From: CAZGSN01 sp964371655
Lineage (GTDB): Bacteria > Desulfobacterota > Binatia > HRBIN30
Reading direction: 5' to 3'
Length of the DNA stretch: 49,267 nt
Assembly (NCBI GenBank): GCA_964371655.1
Contig: CAYJOD010000044.1
Coordinates: 1 to 49,267 of the forward strand
Part shown: positions 35,401-44,083 of the stretch, piece after piece
Layout: the number at the start of each line of letters is the position of its first letter
Position numbering within the stretch: the stretch's first letter is position 1
Made by a program: the position numbers and the translations under genes
The notes under the pieces: generated by a model
Database searches by the model: none
Told to the model about the DNA's origin: nothing
What the model saw: the letters and a program-made list of their open reading frames with translations, nothing else

Positions 35401-37828
35401 TCCGCAGGCGCGCCTGTTCATCGCGGGCAAGGAGCATTTTTCAACCGGCAACCGCCAGCGCGCGATGGCGCGGATTGCGAGCGGCGCCTGGGATGCGGTG
35501 ATCGTGTCGCACCGCTCCTTCGAGTTTTTGCCGGTTTCGGACAAGCTGTTCAAGCGGTTCATTGACGAACAGGTGGAAGAGCTGGAGGCAGAGATTCTGG
35601 AGGCGCGTGCCGTGAAGGGCGACAACCGCCGGGTGGTGAAGGAACTAGAGAAGGCTAAGAAACGGCTTGTCGTCAAGCTCAAGGAGCGCGCCGACCGCGA
35701 GGGAAAGGACAACACGCTGACCTTCGAGGAGCTGGGCGTCGACCAAATTTTCGTCGATGAGGCCGATCTGTACAAGAACCTGTCCTACACCACGAAGATG
35801 AACCGCATCGCGGGGCTGCCGAATTCCGAGAGCAACCGCGCCACGGACATGTACATCAAGACGCGCTACGTCCGCGAGCGGACCGGCGGGCGCGGCGTGG
35901 TGTTTGCGACCGGCACGCCGATTTCAAACACGATGGGCGAGATGTACACGATGCTCCGCTACCTGTCGCCCGATCTGCTCCAGGAGCGCGGCGTCGCGCA
36001 CTTCGACGCCTGGGCCGCGAATTTCGGGGAAGCCGTCACCTCCCTCGAACTGGCTCCGGACGGCTCCGGCTACCGGATGCACACGCGGTTCGCGAAGTTC
36101 ATCAATCTGCCCGAGCTGTTGTCCATGTTCCGCACCTTCGCCGACGTGCAGACGGCGGACATGCTGAACCTGCCGCGCCCCGGCATGGCGGGTGGCAGGC
36201 CGCACATCGTGGCGGCGTCCGCCTCCGGACCGCTCAAGGACTTCATCAAGACCCTGACCGCCCGCGCCGAGCGGCTGCGGACGGCGCGCGTCGATCCCTC
36301 CGTGGACAACATGCTGAAGATCACCGGCGAGGGCCGCAAGGCGGCGCTCGACATGCGCCTCGTCGATGCCTTGGCCGGCGTGCAGGGCGACACGAAACTG
36401 AGCATGGCGGTGGATCGCATCCGTTCTGTCTGGGAGAACACCCGCGACGCCCGGTTAACGCAACTCGTCTTCTGCGATCTATCGACGCCTGCCCCCGACC
36501 GGTTCAACGTCTACGATGAACTCAGGACGACACTGATCGAAGCAGGCGTGCCGAAGGCGGAGATCGCCTTCATTCACGATGCGAAAAGCGACGCGGAAAA
36601 GAAGCTGCTGTTCGATGCCGTGAATGCCGGACGGCTGCGTATCCTGATCGGCTCGACGGAAAAAATGGGAGCCGGAACCAACGTGCAGCGGCGGCTGGTG
36701 GCATTGCATCATCTCGATGCGCCCTGGCGGCCCCGCGACATCGAGCAGCGCGAGGGGCGCATTCTGCGGCAGGGGAATACGAATCAGGAGGTGGGGATTT
36801 ACCGCTATGTGACGGAAGGGTCGTTCGATGCCTATATGTGGCAGACGCTCGAGACCAAGGCCCGCTTCATTCAGCAGGTGATGAACGGGCAGACCTCGGT
36901 GCGCCAGGCGGAGGACCTCGACGGCGGCGCTCTCACCTATGCGGAGATCAAGGCGATTGCCTCGGGCAATCCGGCAGTAATGGAAAAGGTGAAGGTGGAC
37001 ACGGAGGTCCGCAAACTCGACCAGTTGCGCGCGGCGCACCGCAACCAGCAGCACGGCATCCGGCAACAGGTCCGGAACCTGCCGTCCGACATCAAGGAAA
37101 GGCGCGAGAGGATCGCGAGGCTCTCCGCCGATATCAACAGGCGCGAATCCCAGACGGGAGAAGAATTCTCCATGAGCGTGGGCAGTCGTGCGTTTTCCGG
37201 CAAGGGCGCCCGCGAATTGGCGGCGGATGCCCTGACCAAGACAGTGCTGTCGCGGCGTGACGATGCGTGTTTACAAACGCGGGGGATGTTTCGCGGATTC
37301 GAGGTTCTGAGCCGGGGGCACAAGGCAACAAGCCTGCTATCCGGGGACGAAGAACATCTGCCGGAGCTATTCGTCCGGGGAGCGGGAATATACCAGGCGC
37401 AAATGAACGCCGAGAATCCGCTCGGCACGATGCAGAGTATTGAATATGCACTGCGCGGCCTGGACAAGGCGGTCGTAGAGGAACGCGAGCGTCTGGCCCG
37501 CGATGAAAAAATGCTGGCGGATTTTCAGGAGCAGGCGGGAAGGCCGTTCGAGCACGAGGCGCGGCTGAAGGATTTGCTGACGCGTCAGGCCGCACTGAAT
37601 GCGGCGCTCGATCTTGACAAGGGCGAGCGTCAAGTTGCGCCGCCGGACGGAACCGGGAACGAGATTGAAGGCAGTGACGGTGGAGCGGATGAAAAAGTGC
37701 CGGGCGGAGCGGCGCGTTCCGAACAACGCGATGACCGACTCCGACGCCATCGACCGGCGCAACGCGACACTGATGAGGATGATGACGCGCCGGTCAAACA
37801 GCGGCCGTCACCAGGGCCGACGTTCTGA
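32465..37828 (+). CDS. N6-adenine methylase / SNF2-type helicase fusion
   Basis: 1,787 residues. After a low-complexity N-terminal part come an N6-DNA methyltransferase domain (EPSMGAGHFFG near 262; NIPFGNY catalytic motif near 328 in place of NPPY) and a SNF2/DEAD-like helicase (AHVVGAGKTWTMAAAAMEM near 930 as Walker A; FVDEADLYKN near 1,096; MGAGTNVQRR and REGRILRQGN near 1,400-1,440). The C-terminus is coiled and basic. Such giant proteins ride on alphaproteobacterial elements and are suspected of DNA modification or anti-restriction. ATG at 32465 follows GGAAGG. Residues about 43-145 lie antiparallel in phase to the 32,592 frame and look like shadow, so the true start may be downstream. 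Confidence 0.82.
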   Translation: MARRFQNGGPRGRSSIRAHFNQLSLFGNGRAGSAAEKTAEVSSEGTNSPRRSDPETLAGALPADGARPGEEQSPGPGTVRGAGEDGRLAVRIGLGKEDGLSAGVGDGDAGVGVSAGRGPPSEGPAALREIDPEAEPPPPSRDFRIEDAHRIGEGGLKEKARDNIAAIRALKRIESENREATEEEKALLVRYAGWGALPNVFHPYPPPEWRDIAVEVRDLLTDDEYDSARGSTPNAHYTAPAVVQTMWRALQRLGLEPGAQVLEPSMGAGHFFGLMPEALLPGVRRTGVELDSLTARIAQQLYPDATIIAKGFEETALPDNFFDAVIGNIPFGNYPVHDPAYRRSPVTRAIHDYFLAKSLDKLRAGGVMALITSRYTMDKQDSTIRRYLDDRADLVAAIRLPDTAFKENAGTEVTTDILILQKRPPGTTARGESWRDLAPVATPDGEIEVNEYFARHPEMMLGEMRLEGSMYSDKEPTLAGALSPALLDRAVSSLPEGILSGMERGRAPPSSPENAGPGNGTEVKDGAYAVRDGLLVIRRGAAFEPAKVPGALAWRIRGMLTLRDSVRAVFRTQLDDAPEEQIVEARQLLNEIYDSFVRRYGPLSSRENVKAFAGDVDQPLLLSLETYDPETMRAAKTAIFERRTLERYRPVEHVETAAEALAVSLNETGNIQWPRMEQVTGRSARQLQRELGSLVYCNPEGGTWETADLFLSGDVRHKLKASEAAAALSPSYERNVEALKAVQPADLEPGDIEARLGSSWIPASDIQDFVSALLDIAPRSVRVGHAQVIATWTVEIDAFERGSVGNTTVHGTARFRASDLIEQALNGRVPTAYDELPDKGRVINQQETIAAREKQQQLKDRFREWVWEDSTRSARLARDYNDRFNNLRLRCFDGAHLTLPGMNRAYLRDGDLSRHQKDAVWRMVQSGSTLLAHVVGAGKTWTMAAAAMEMRRLGLAKKPMFVVPNHLVEQWGAEFLKLYPQARLFIAGKEHFSTGNRQRAMARIASGAWDAVIVSHRSFEFLPVSDKLFKRFIDEQVEELEAEILEARAVKGDNRRVVKELEKAKKRLVVKLKERADREGKDNTLTFEELGVDQIFVDEADLYKNLSYTTKMNRIAGLPNSESNRATDMYIKTRYVRERTGGRGVVFATGTPISNTMGEMYTMLRYLSPDLLQERGVAHFDAWAANFGEAVTSLELAPDGSGYRMHTRFAKFINLPELLSMFRTFADVQTADMLNLPRPGMAGGRPHIVAASASGPLKDFIKTLTARAERLRTARVDPSVDNMLKITGEGRKAALDMRLVDALAGVQGDTKLSMAVDRIRSVWENTRDARLTQLVFCDLSTPAPDRFNVYDELRTTLIEAGVPKAEIAFIHDAKSDAEKKLLFDAVNAGRLRILIGSTEKMGAGTNVQRRLVALHHLDAPWRPRDIEQREGRILRQGNTNQEVGIYRYVTEGSFDAYMWQTLETKARFIQQVMNGQTSVRQAEDLDGGALTYAEIKAIASGNPAVMEKVKVDTEVRKLDQLRAAHRNQQHGIRQQVRNLPSDIKERRERIARLSADINRRESQTGEEFSMSVGSRAFSGKGARELAADALTKTVLSRRDDACLQTRGMFRGFEVLSRGHKATSLLSGDEEHLPELFVRGAGIYQAQMNAENPLGTMQSIEYALRGLDKAVVEERERLARDEKMLADFQEQAGRPFEHEARLKDLLTRQAALNAALDLDKGERQVAPPDGTGNEIEGSDGGADEKVPGGAARSEQRDDRLRRHRPAQRDTDEDDDAPVKQRPSPGPTF
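32592..32900 (+). CDS. Small protein overlapping helicase N-terminus in another frame
   Basis: 102 residues from GTG at 32592, with GGAGGT 7 bases upstream, giving VKERTALGEAILKHWQEHCP, then QMVQDLEKNNRLDQALFEAQ and a DYQPAWEMATREWAFLPGED block and a basic end. This is a well-formed protein of a type I have seen ahead of element-borne helicases. It lies entirely within the 32,465 frame. Both frames have ribosome sites, but the helicase frame here is low complexity, so this one is more likely the coding frame in 32,592-32,900. Confidence 0.65.
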   Translation: MKERTALGEAILKHWQEHCPQMVQDLEKNNRLDQALFEAQEKTGDLLFELVSVKKMDYQPAWEMATREWAFLPGEDLHPKARPPSGKSTRKRSRRPRRATSE

Positions 37829-37883
37829 CAGGAGAAACGGAACCCCGCGCTCTTGGGGAACTATTATAGAACCAGACAAGCGA

Positions 37884-40085
37884 TCAAGCAGAGGGGCCGG
37901 CTGCGGGAGCAAAGCCGCACGTTCCATCCGAGGCGACATTTTGACCACCATCAATGAAGATGCCGGAACCGCCAGTGCGACAGTTTCCACCGGCTGCGGA
38001 GCTGTGGATGGTGGTGTTCGTTAGGATCACCGTGCCGAGGAAGACGCTGATTGCATTGCCGCTACCGCTGTCGGCCCGGTTCTCAGCGAAGTTGGTGCTC
38101 GTCACCGCGGTCGTGCCCCAGCTGTTGATGGCGCCGCCGGTGCCCATGCTGCGGTTGCTGGAGAATGTGCTGTTGGTAACATCCATGGTGGCGTAATTGT
38201 CGATGGCGCCGCCTTCGGCGCCGCTCATGTTGTTGGAGAACGTGTTCCCGGTCACGGTTAACATGCCAGCATTATAGATCGCACCACCGACGCCGCCCGC
38301 GCTGTTGCCAGAGAACGTGCTGTTGGCCAGGTTCACCGTGCCATAGTTGTCAATGGCACCGCCGCTGCCGTCGGCGCGGTTCCCGGAGAAGGTGCAGTTG
38401 CTGGCACTAAAGGTGCCGGAGTTGGCGATGGCACCGTTCGACATGTTTCGAATCCCGAAAAAGATGCAATTGATTGCGTTGAGGGTACCAGCGTTGTAGA
38501 TGCCGCCCGCCCCGTTCTGGGCCATGTCGGCGCTGGTGATCGCCAGGTTCATGATCGTCGCCGTTGCGCCCGCATCGATACCCAGGACGGAGGTGGAAAC
38601 GCCACTGCTGAGCGCGACAAGGTTACCGCCATCGATGCTCGTGTGGTTTGTTACGGTCTTCTGACTCGTGACCGTTATGGTGACCGGGTCTGGACCGCAG
38701 TCGAACGTCACGCTACCGCCTGCGGCCAGAGCGGCGTCCAGCGCCGCTTCGGTGCAACTCGCCGGGGAGCCATTGCCAACGACACTATGCGCCGCCGTCG
38801 GGGTCGGTGTCGCATGCTGGATCGGCGTGTCGCTTGGCGTCTCTGCCGGGGTGCTTACAGCTGTTGGCGTGTCGGTCGGGGTTTCGGTCGGAGGAAGGCA
38901 GTCTGATCCTTCGCGGCTTCGAGATCCCGGAATCGGACACGTACCAAGGCAATCCGAGTCGTCTAAGCCGAAAAGCCGGCAGATGCCGACGGAATTCTTC
39001 TTCGTAATGTTCGGAATGACAACGTCGTTGAAGTACTGAGTCGTTGCCAAGATGGCGGCATTCTTCGCCGCCAGGTGTTCATCATGGTGATGCCAGTGAT
39101 CGAATGCGGCAATGCATGATTCCGGCGATGAGGGCACCGGTTGCCTATCCTTGTTGATCCCGTTGCAACCCTTATAGATGGGTCCCAGACTTTCGCCCGC
39201 TGGTAGGCCAAGACATGTGCCACAATAGTTCTCTTCGGGACGGCCAAATCCGTGCTGGCATTTTCCGGCCGGGTTGTAAGCTCCCCCCGGAAGGGCGGGC
39301 GACGGTTTGCAAGGATAGCAGGAGCCGCACACCGTGATCGGATAGTCGCCGTTGGAGCCGAGACAACAGCAGGCCGAATCGGAATCGCAGCTGCCAAACA
39401 AGAACTTTGTAAGCCCACAGGCCAGCGCCTCATTGGTGTCGAAGTAGCCGGTGGTAAGCTTCCGTTTGCCATCGGCATAGACAGGCACGGATGCGAGCGG
39501 CTGGCCTGGATTCGCGACTTCGCAAAAGCTGTCATTCTTCAAAGGATGGGCGATATCCGTCTTGGGGTCCTCAAGGGTGTCGATACCGAGTTGTTTCTTG
39601 TACGTGTCCTTGAGTGTTGTGCCCCGACCAGGAAGAGACACGAAACTGCTGTGAGAATAGAAGTCCTGTATTGCGTGTACTGCCATGGCGACTTCCCAAA
39701 GAGGATCGTCCGTGTGCCAACATCCTTCCAGACGAGAGGCTGGGTCGCCGTAGTAGAGATCAGAAGACGCAGTAAGGCAGTCAATCGCGTGATCCGTCCA
39801 TTGTTTGATGTTCTTGGAGGTTGTTTCGAGATGGTCATTGTCAAAGTGATTGCCAGGGTTTGCGGCCACGAGGCCCAAGCCCGCGTAATCAACAGCACCA
39901 ACATCGAGACTAAGGCTTTTGGCCTGCTCTTCGGGGAAGGTGCGCATTGTCCCGTCAGGAAACTCCCATTGCACCGTGGACAGCCCTTCCGTGGTGACCT
40001 GTCGATGGATATCGATCTCAAAGGATCGCGCGACGGCAGGAAAAAGGAGTATGCCCGCAAGCGGCAGGATGACTCTGGATCTCAC
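37884..40085 (-). CDS. Exported Het-C-like domain fused to beta-helix
   Basis: 733 residues. Signal peptide (about 1-22), then a domain with FEIDIHRQ, HFDNDHLE and AVHAIQDFYSHSSF, the His/Asp pattern of Het-C and zinc phospholipase C-like all-alpha folds. A Cys-rich stretch (CDSDSACCCLG, CGSCYPCKP) and a Thr/Pro-rich linker (about 395-435) lead to a right-handed beta-helix of GGAIDNYGT/NSTFSGN repeats to the end. GTG at 40085 has AGAGGCG upstream and is only 10 bases after the previous gene's stop: same operon. Domain order suggests a secreted surface hydrolase or adhesin; activity is inference. Confidence 0.78.
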   Translation of the reverse strand: MRSRVILPLAGILLFPAVARSFEIDIHRQVTTEGLSTVQWEFPDGTMRTFPEEQAKSLSLDVGAVDYAGLGLVAANPGNHFDNDHLETTSKNIKQWTDHAIDCLTASSDLYYGDPASRLEGCWHTDDPLWEVAMAVHAIQDFYSHSSFVSLPGRGTTLKDTYKKQLGIDTLEDPKTDIAHPLKNDSFCEVANPGQPLASVPVYADGKRKLTTGYFDTNEALACGLTKFLFGSCDSDSACCCLGSNGDYPITVCGSCYPCKPSPALPGGAYNPAGKCQHGFGRPEENYCGTCLGLPAGESLGPIYKGCNGINKDRQPVPSSPESCIAAFDHWHHHDEHLAAKNAAILATTQYFNDVVIPNITKKNSVGICRLFGLDDSDCLGTCPIPGSRSREGSDCLPPTETPTDTPTAVSTPAETPSDTPIQHATPTPTAAHSVVGNGSPASCTEAALDAALAAGGSVTFDCGPDPVTITVTSQKTVTNHTSIDGGNLVALSSGVSTSVLGIDAGATATIMNLAITSADMAQNGAGGIYNAGTLNAINCIFFGIRNMSNGAIANSGTFSASNCTFSGNRADGSGGAIDNYGTVNLANSTFSGNSAGGVGGAIYNAGMLTVTGNTFSNNMSGAEGGAIDNYATMDVTNSTFSSNRSMGTGGAINSWGTTAVTSTNFAENRADSGSGNAISVFLGTVILTNTTIHSSAAGGNCRTGGSGIFIDGGQNVASDGTCGFAPAAGPSA

Positions 40086-40095
40086 TGGTTCGCCT

Positions 40096-41538
40096 CTATT
40101 CGAGCATGACGCGTGCGGTGAATGAATTCGTTATGCTTGCATTGCTGGCGCTTGTTGCCGTGAACGTAACCTTGGGCACTATCCCCTGCCGAAGATCGCT
40201 GCCCGCAGAAACCTCGACGGTGATGTCCATGGCTTCGCCGGTGCCGAGCATGGCGCTGCTCGGGGTGATCATATACCGCAAGATGCCAAGGTTGTCCGAG
40301 GCGGTGAAGTTGAATGTGTCGGCCGGACCATAGTTCACGAGGCGGAAACGCGGCGTTATAGTGCCGCCCGGCGACAACCTACCCCCCGAAAATGGGTCCA
40401 AGATCAGCGCAACTGGTTGCGGGGTGAAAAGCCTTTCGCCGACGACATCATAGGCGCTGCCGTCGCGCGTCGTGCCTGACGCCGCAATTTTGAACGGCTG
40501 TACCGGAACAGCAACATCGCCAGCGTATTCTCGGATCCCCGGTGTAAACTGCTTTCCTGTGAGGTTGATGTTTTGGATAAAGTGATTTGTAGAATCCACG
40601 ATGCGGAACTCGGCTGTGTCAGAGGGGCCGAGCACACTTGCCAGAACGCGCGCCGTTTTTCCTGCAATGGGCTCTCTGGCCGTCGGGACGGAACCCTCAT
40701 GCCCCGGACGTCCGCCAATCTGGACAAGGTCAATATCGAGCTTGACGCGAGCAGCCTGGTTCGGACATGTACAGTCAGCCCTGCACGTGCCTGGGCAGGT
40801 GTGAGCATCCTTGCCGTCGCACTCTTCGGTGGGTTGATTAAGTCTGTTGTCACCACACGCCGGCGGTGGCGGTGTAGGAGGTGGTGGGGCGCTGGAAAGT
40901 AGGCGGGCAATCTCGGCAGCCTGCGCGTTGAGATTATCCCGAACGCGCTGAACGGACGTCAGATCGCACATGGAAGGGAACTTCTTCGCCGCGGTAGACC
41001 AGGCCTTGTCGAGCTTGACTACGCACGCGCCGGTGGCGAGGGTTTTTCCCGTATTGATCGCTTTGGCATAAGCGTCCAACAGGCATTTCAGATAAGTACC
41101 AAGGGCGGTTTCCTGCGCCGCGGCGCAACGAACCATTTCCGGCGGGGAGTTGGTAAGGGTCCGCGCGTCACCCGCGGCATCTGAAATCGCTGTGTCGATG
41201 CTCTCGTTGTCACCCTGCGTGGGACACGCACCACCGCCCTTCGCTTCTATCTTTGCCCAGTGATCGGCAAACCGACGCTCACAGATTCCGTAGTGCCCCA
41301 TTTTCTGCTGTGCTATCGCTTTGGCGTCAACCTTAAAGATGCACTTTGCATAGTTCGCAGAAGCGTTGAGTTTCGACACTTCGCATGTCTTCGCGGGATC
41401 GATCGCGGCATTCGCACGGGTTGGCGGTGCAAGGGCTGGCAGGACGAGCAGAAATGCAGCAGCAACGAAACGTATCTTGAGTAGCGAGATGGTCCTTGTG
41501 TGCGAACGCCCCTTGGCGAATGTAGTCAATATACGCAC
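40096..41538 (-). CDS. Exported protein with Myxococcus-type Cys motif
   Basis: 480 residues from GTG at 41538 (AGGGAGA upstream); an alternative GTG at 41607 gives 503. A hydrophobic signal (VAAAFLLVLPALAPP) precedes an N-terminal four-Cys helical part. The middle has a Pro run and CGDNRLNQPTEECDG followed by CPGTCRADCTCP, the DUF4215-like Cys pattern common in secreted proteins of deltaproteobacteria and relatives. The C-terminal half is beta-rich (cohesin/CARDB-like folds would fit). Second to last in the leftward operon. Function unknown. Confidence 0.72.
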   Translation of the reverse strand: MRILTTFAKGRSHTRTISLLKIRFVAAAFLLVLPALAPPTRANAAIDPAKTCEVSKLNASANYAKCIFKVDAKAIAQQKMGHYGICERRFADHWAKIEAKGGGACPTQGDNESIDTAISDAAGDARTLTNSPPEMVRCAAAQETALGTYLKCLLDAYAKAINTGKTLATGACVVKLDKAWSTAAKKFPSMCDLTSVQRVRDNLNAQAAEIARLLSSAPPPPTPPPPACGDNRLNQPTEECDGKDAHTCPGTCRADCTCPNQAARVKLDIDLVQIGGRPGHEGSVPTAREPIAGKTARVLASVLGPSDTAEFRIVDSTNHFIQNINLTGKQFTPGIREYAGDVAVPVQPFKIAASGTTRDGSAYDVVGERLFTPQPVALILDPFSGGRLSPGGTITPRFRLVNYGPADTFNFTASDNLGILRYMITPSSAMLGTGEAMDITVEVSAGSDLRQGIVPKVTFTATSASNASITNSFTARVMLE

Positions 41539-41638
41539 TACCGTTGTGTCTCCCTGGGGAAATCTTGCATCTTTCGTGCGAAGACCTGTCGAATCCTCCT
41601 CATTCACGCATCTCGTGTCAAGGGAAAGATATCATGAA

Positions 41639-43345
41639 TCAGCTTCCGCATTCGACGGTGCCAAGAGCGATGTTGACTGCTTGGATGATTTCGGAAACCG
41701 TCACCCCTGATGGACAGAGCACGTCAGGAGGAATGCCATGCTGGCACATGGTGCAATCGCCGGTGCCCAGAGCGAAGGTGACCAATCGGATGATCTCGCC
41801 AACGTCCACCATCTCATTGCCGTCACAGTCGCCGACGCAGGTGAAAACAGGGGTGCCGACGCTCGCGATAGCGACAACACTGCGGCCGTCGTTCAAGAAG
41901 AACTGAGCGACGACCTGGCCGAGCTCATTGAGGCCGCTGTGATGCTTTCCGAAACTCGTAATGCTCGGCTGAAAGCGGATGGTGAACTCCTTGCTGATCT
42001 GACTGCCGAGCACTGCCGTGCCGCCGCGGAACATCTGCAGCAAGCCCAGCGTGTCGTCATACAGGAAGATCGCAATCTCCGGCACCGCCGCCCCCTGAAC
42101 GAGTTCAGCCCGAAAGGCGACTTGGCCGGCGTCGTTGAGGGCCGGGAAACTAAGGCTCTTGATACGGCTCACTCCGTCAGGGGCGAGGTCGCCGACTCGA
42201 ATGATCTGCTTCAGGGTCGCACCGTCGCCTCGCAGCAAGCCGGCGGCTGCCCCGCCACCCGCGGTGCCAGTGAAGGTCGCGTGGAACGCGACTTGGCCTG
42301 CCTCGTTGATCGCGACCCTATCCGCAGTGTTGTTGAAATGCGCCCCGGTGAGTTCGAAGAACCGGCCGTTGCCGTCGGGCGCGGGTTGACCCCGTCGCGC
42401 AATCGTAAGCAGGGTGTTGCCCCTGCTGATGTAAATGCCCTGGTTGTCGGTCGTTGATCCACTCGTACCGGTCAAGCTGGCGGGGAAGGCGACGTCGCCG
42501 GCATTGTTGATGGCGGGGTTGGTGAATGAGAAGAACACGCCGTTACCGTCCGGCGTCGGATCACCCGTGCGGGCGATCTGTGTCACCACCGTGGGATCGG
42601 CGCGGAAGACGCCATAATGCACGATGCGGTTCGCCGTCAGACTTGCGGTAAAGGCAAGCTGTCCGGCATCGTTGAGGGCAGGTTGCGCGAAGTCTCGGAA
42701 GACGCCATCGCCGTCTGGGGAAGGCCGCCCGGGTCCGGTAATCTGCGTGAACGGACTGCCAGAGCCTAGGAAGACCGCATCGCTGGAAATGAATGCAACT
42801 TCTCCGTTTTCGTTCGCGGTGTTGATTGTTGGGCAGGAGCCTCCTCGGGAGAGTTCCACCAGGCCTCCTGGGGTGCCATCTCCGCTGAAGAGGCCGTACC
42901 TGTCGCTGGAGGATCCGAAGGTGTCGCGCAGGTCGGTGCAGAAGACCACCTGGCCGGCGTCGTTGATAGGAAGACTCAACGCGAAGTTCGTGAAGTTGCC
43001 ATTGCCGCTCGGCGCCGACTGGGCCGCGCGAGCGACTTGGCGGAGACTCCCGGGGACGCTCGTGGCAGTGAAGATGCCCGTGTCGTCGTTGTTGAAGCCA
43101 CCCGCGGTCTGAACCAATTCCGCGACAAACACGACCTGGCCGGCCTCGTTGATCGAAGCGTTCCCCCTACTTAAAACGTCTACTAGCCTTCCGTTGCCGT
43201 CAGGAGCCAGCTGGCCGTTGGCGCAGCGGGCCTCACCGCAACCGATGGCAACGATCTCGGTCACGATCTCCACAGCAGCGGCCGGCCCTGCCATTGAGCC
43301 GCAGAGGGCCGCCACGAGGACCCACATGAGCGACGGTTTCCTCAT
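41639..43345 (-). CDS. Exported NDAGQVAF-repeat protein with dockerin-like end
   Basis: 568 residues. Signal peptide (about 1-24, AGPAAA). About ten repeats built on (I/L)N-(D/E)-AGQV(A/V)F and PDGNG form a predicted all-beta propeller or solenoid. The last ~60 residues carry two Ca-binding-like repeats, CVGDCDGNEMVDVGEIIRLV and VTVSEIIQAVNIALGT, with the GDCDGN motif of dockerin-like C-terminal modules frequent in Binatota and some other deltaproteobacterial genomes. ATG at 43345 is 24 bases after the previous stop. Probably cell-surface; no enzymatic motif seen. Confidence 0.8.
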   Translation of the reverse strand: MRKPSLMWVLVAALCGSMAGPAAAVEIVTEIVAIGCGEARCANGQLAPDGNGRLVDVLSRGNASINEAGQVVFVAELVQTAGGFNNDDTGIFTATSVPGSLRQVARAAQSAPSGNGNFTNFALSLPINDAGQVVFCTDLRDTFGSSSDRYGLFSGDGTPGGLVELSRGGSCPTINTANENGEVAFISSDAVFLGSGSPFTQITGPGRPSPDGDGVFRDFAQPALNDAGQLAFTASLTANRIVHYGVFRADPTVVTQIARTGDPTPDGNGVFFSFTNPAINNAGDVAFPASLTGTSGSTTDNQGIYISRGNTLLTIARRGQPAPDGNGRFFELTGAHFNNTADRVAINEAGQVAFHATFTGTAGGGAAAGLLRGDGATLKQIIRVGDLAPDGVSRIKSLSFPALNDAGQVAFRAELVQGAAVPEIAIFLYDDTLGLLQMFRGGTAVLGSQISKEFTIRFQPSITSFGKHHSGLNELGQVVAQFFLNDGRSVVAIASVGTPVFTCVGDCDGNEMVDVGEIIRLVTFALGTGDCTMCQHGIPPDVLCPSGVTVSEIIQAVNIALGTVECGS

Positions 43346-43369
43346 GCTGGTTTCCTTGTCGTTGGGCGA

Positions 43370-43849
43370 CTACTGGTCGCAGGGCTTGTGGATGTCATAT
43401 TCCATGCCGTTCCAGCGCCAGATCGGAGAGCACATCCCTGGGCCGCCGATTTCGATATCGGGGTAGCCTGCGTTCTTCGTGTTCAGAAGTTTGTAGCCGC
43501 CAGCGGGGACGCCGAAGTTATCCTTCCAGCGTCCTTGCTTGTCCCTAATGAGCAGGGACAACTGGCCCCCCGCCGCGCCGTAGCATGAGCTGTTGACCTG
43601 AACGAAGACCTCTTGCTGTCCGTCGCCGTTAAGGTCAACGGCCTTCACCTCGGGTTCGACCGGTTGGTCGCAGGCGTCGAGAATTCTTCCACTCCGCTCC
43701 GTGAGCCCTGCGGCCTTGTACACAGCCGTCATCTCTGCTGCCGGCAACTTCGTGACTTCCCGGCTCTGCGCTGCGGGCGGTGCGAGAAACAAAACAGAGA
43801 GTGCCGCGATGCTGACGGCTCTTACTTTGCGCTTCGCGGTAGCCTCCAT
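43370..43849 (-). CDS. Small exported FG-GAP/VCBS-like protein
   Basis: 159 residues from ATG at 43849, GGAG upstream. Signal peptide (about 1-30, PAAQS). The rest includes DLNGDGQQEVFVQVNSSCYG, a Ca-binding-like DxNxDG of FG-GAP/integrin-type repeats, and ends MCSPIWRWNGMEYDIHKPCD. The in-frame extension to 44467 is the antisense of the XRE gene and is rejected. First gene of the leftward exported-protein operon; divergent from the XRE regulator 234 bp away. Confidence 0.72.
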   Translation of the reverse strand: MEATAKRKVRAVSIAALSVLFLAPPAAQSREVTKLPAAEMTAVYKAAGLTERSGRILDACDQPVEPEVKAVDLNGDGQQEVFVQVNSSCYGAAGGQLSLLIRDKQGRWKDNFGVPAGGYKLLNTKNAGYPDIEIGGPGMCSPIWRWNGMEYDIHKPCDQ

Positions 43850-44083
43850 GAACGCTCCTAGTCGTTGCATACCCGTGCAGCTCGTCCCCGAACTTGTATG
43901 GTCGTCATCACTCGTCCCCGCGACTGTGGCCCTGCAGTACGCTGCCAAATACGCCTTTTGCGCGTTGATGGCAAACAATATGCAGCGTGTTGAGATACTT
44001 ATTTTGCATTTAGCAGGGTATTGCGATGTGGTCGCCTCCGCCTGCTCTGTCGCATCCTCCAGTCTTGCGGAAGGAGGCGGTGG

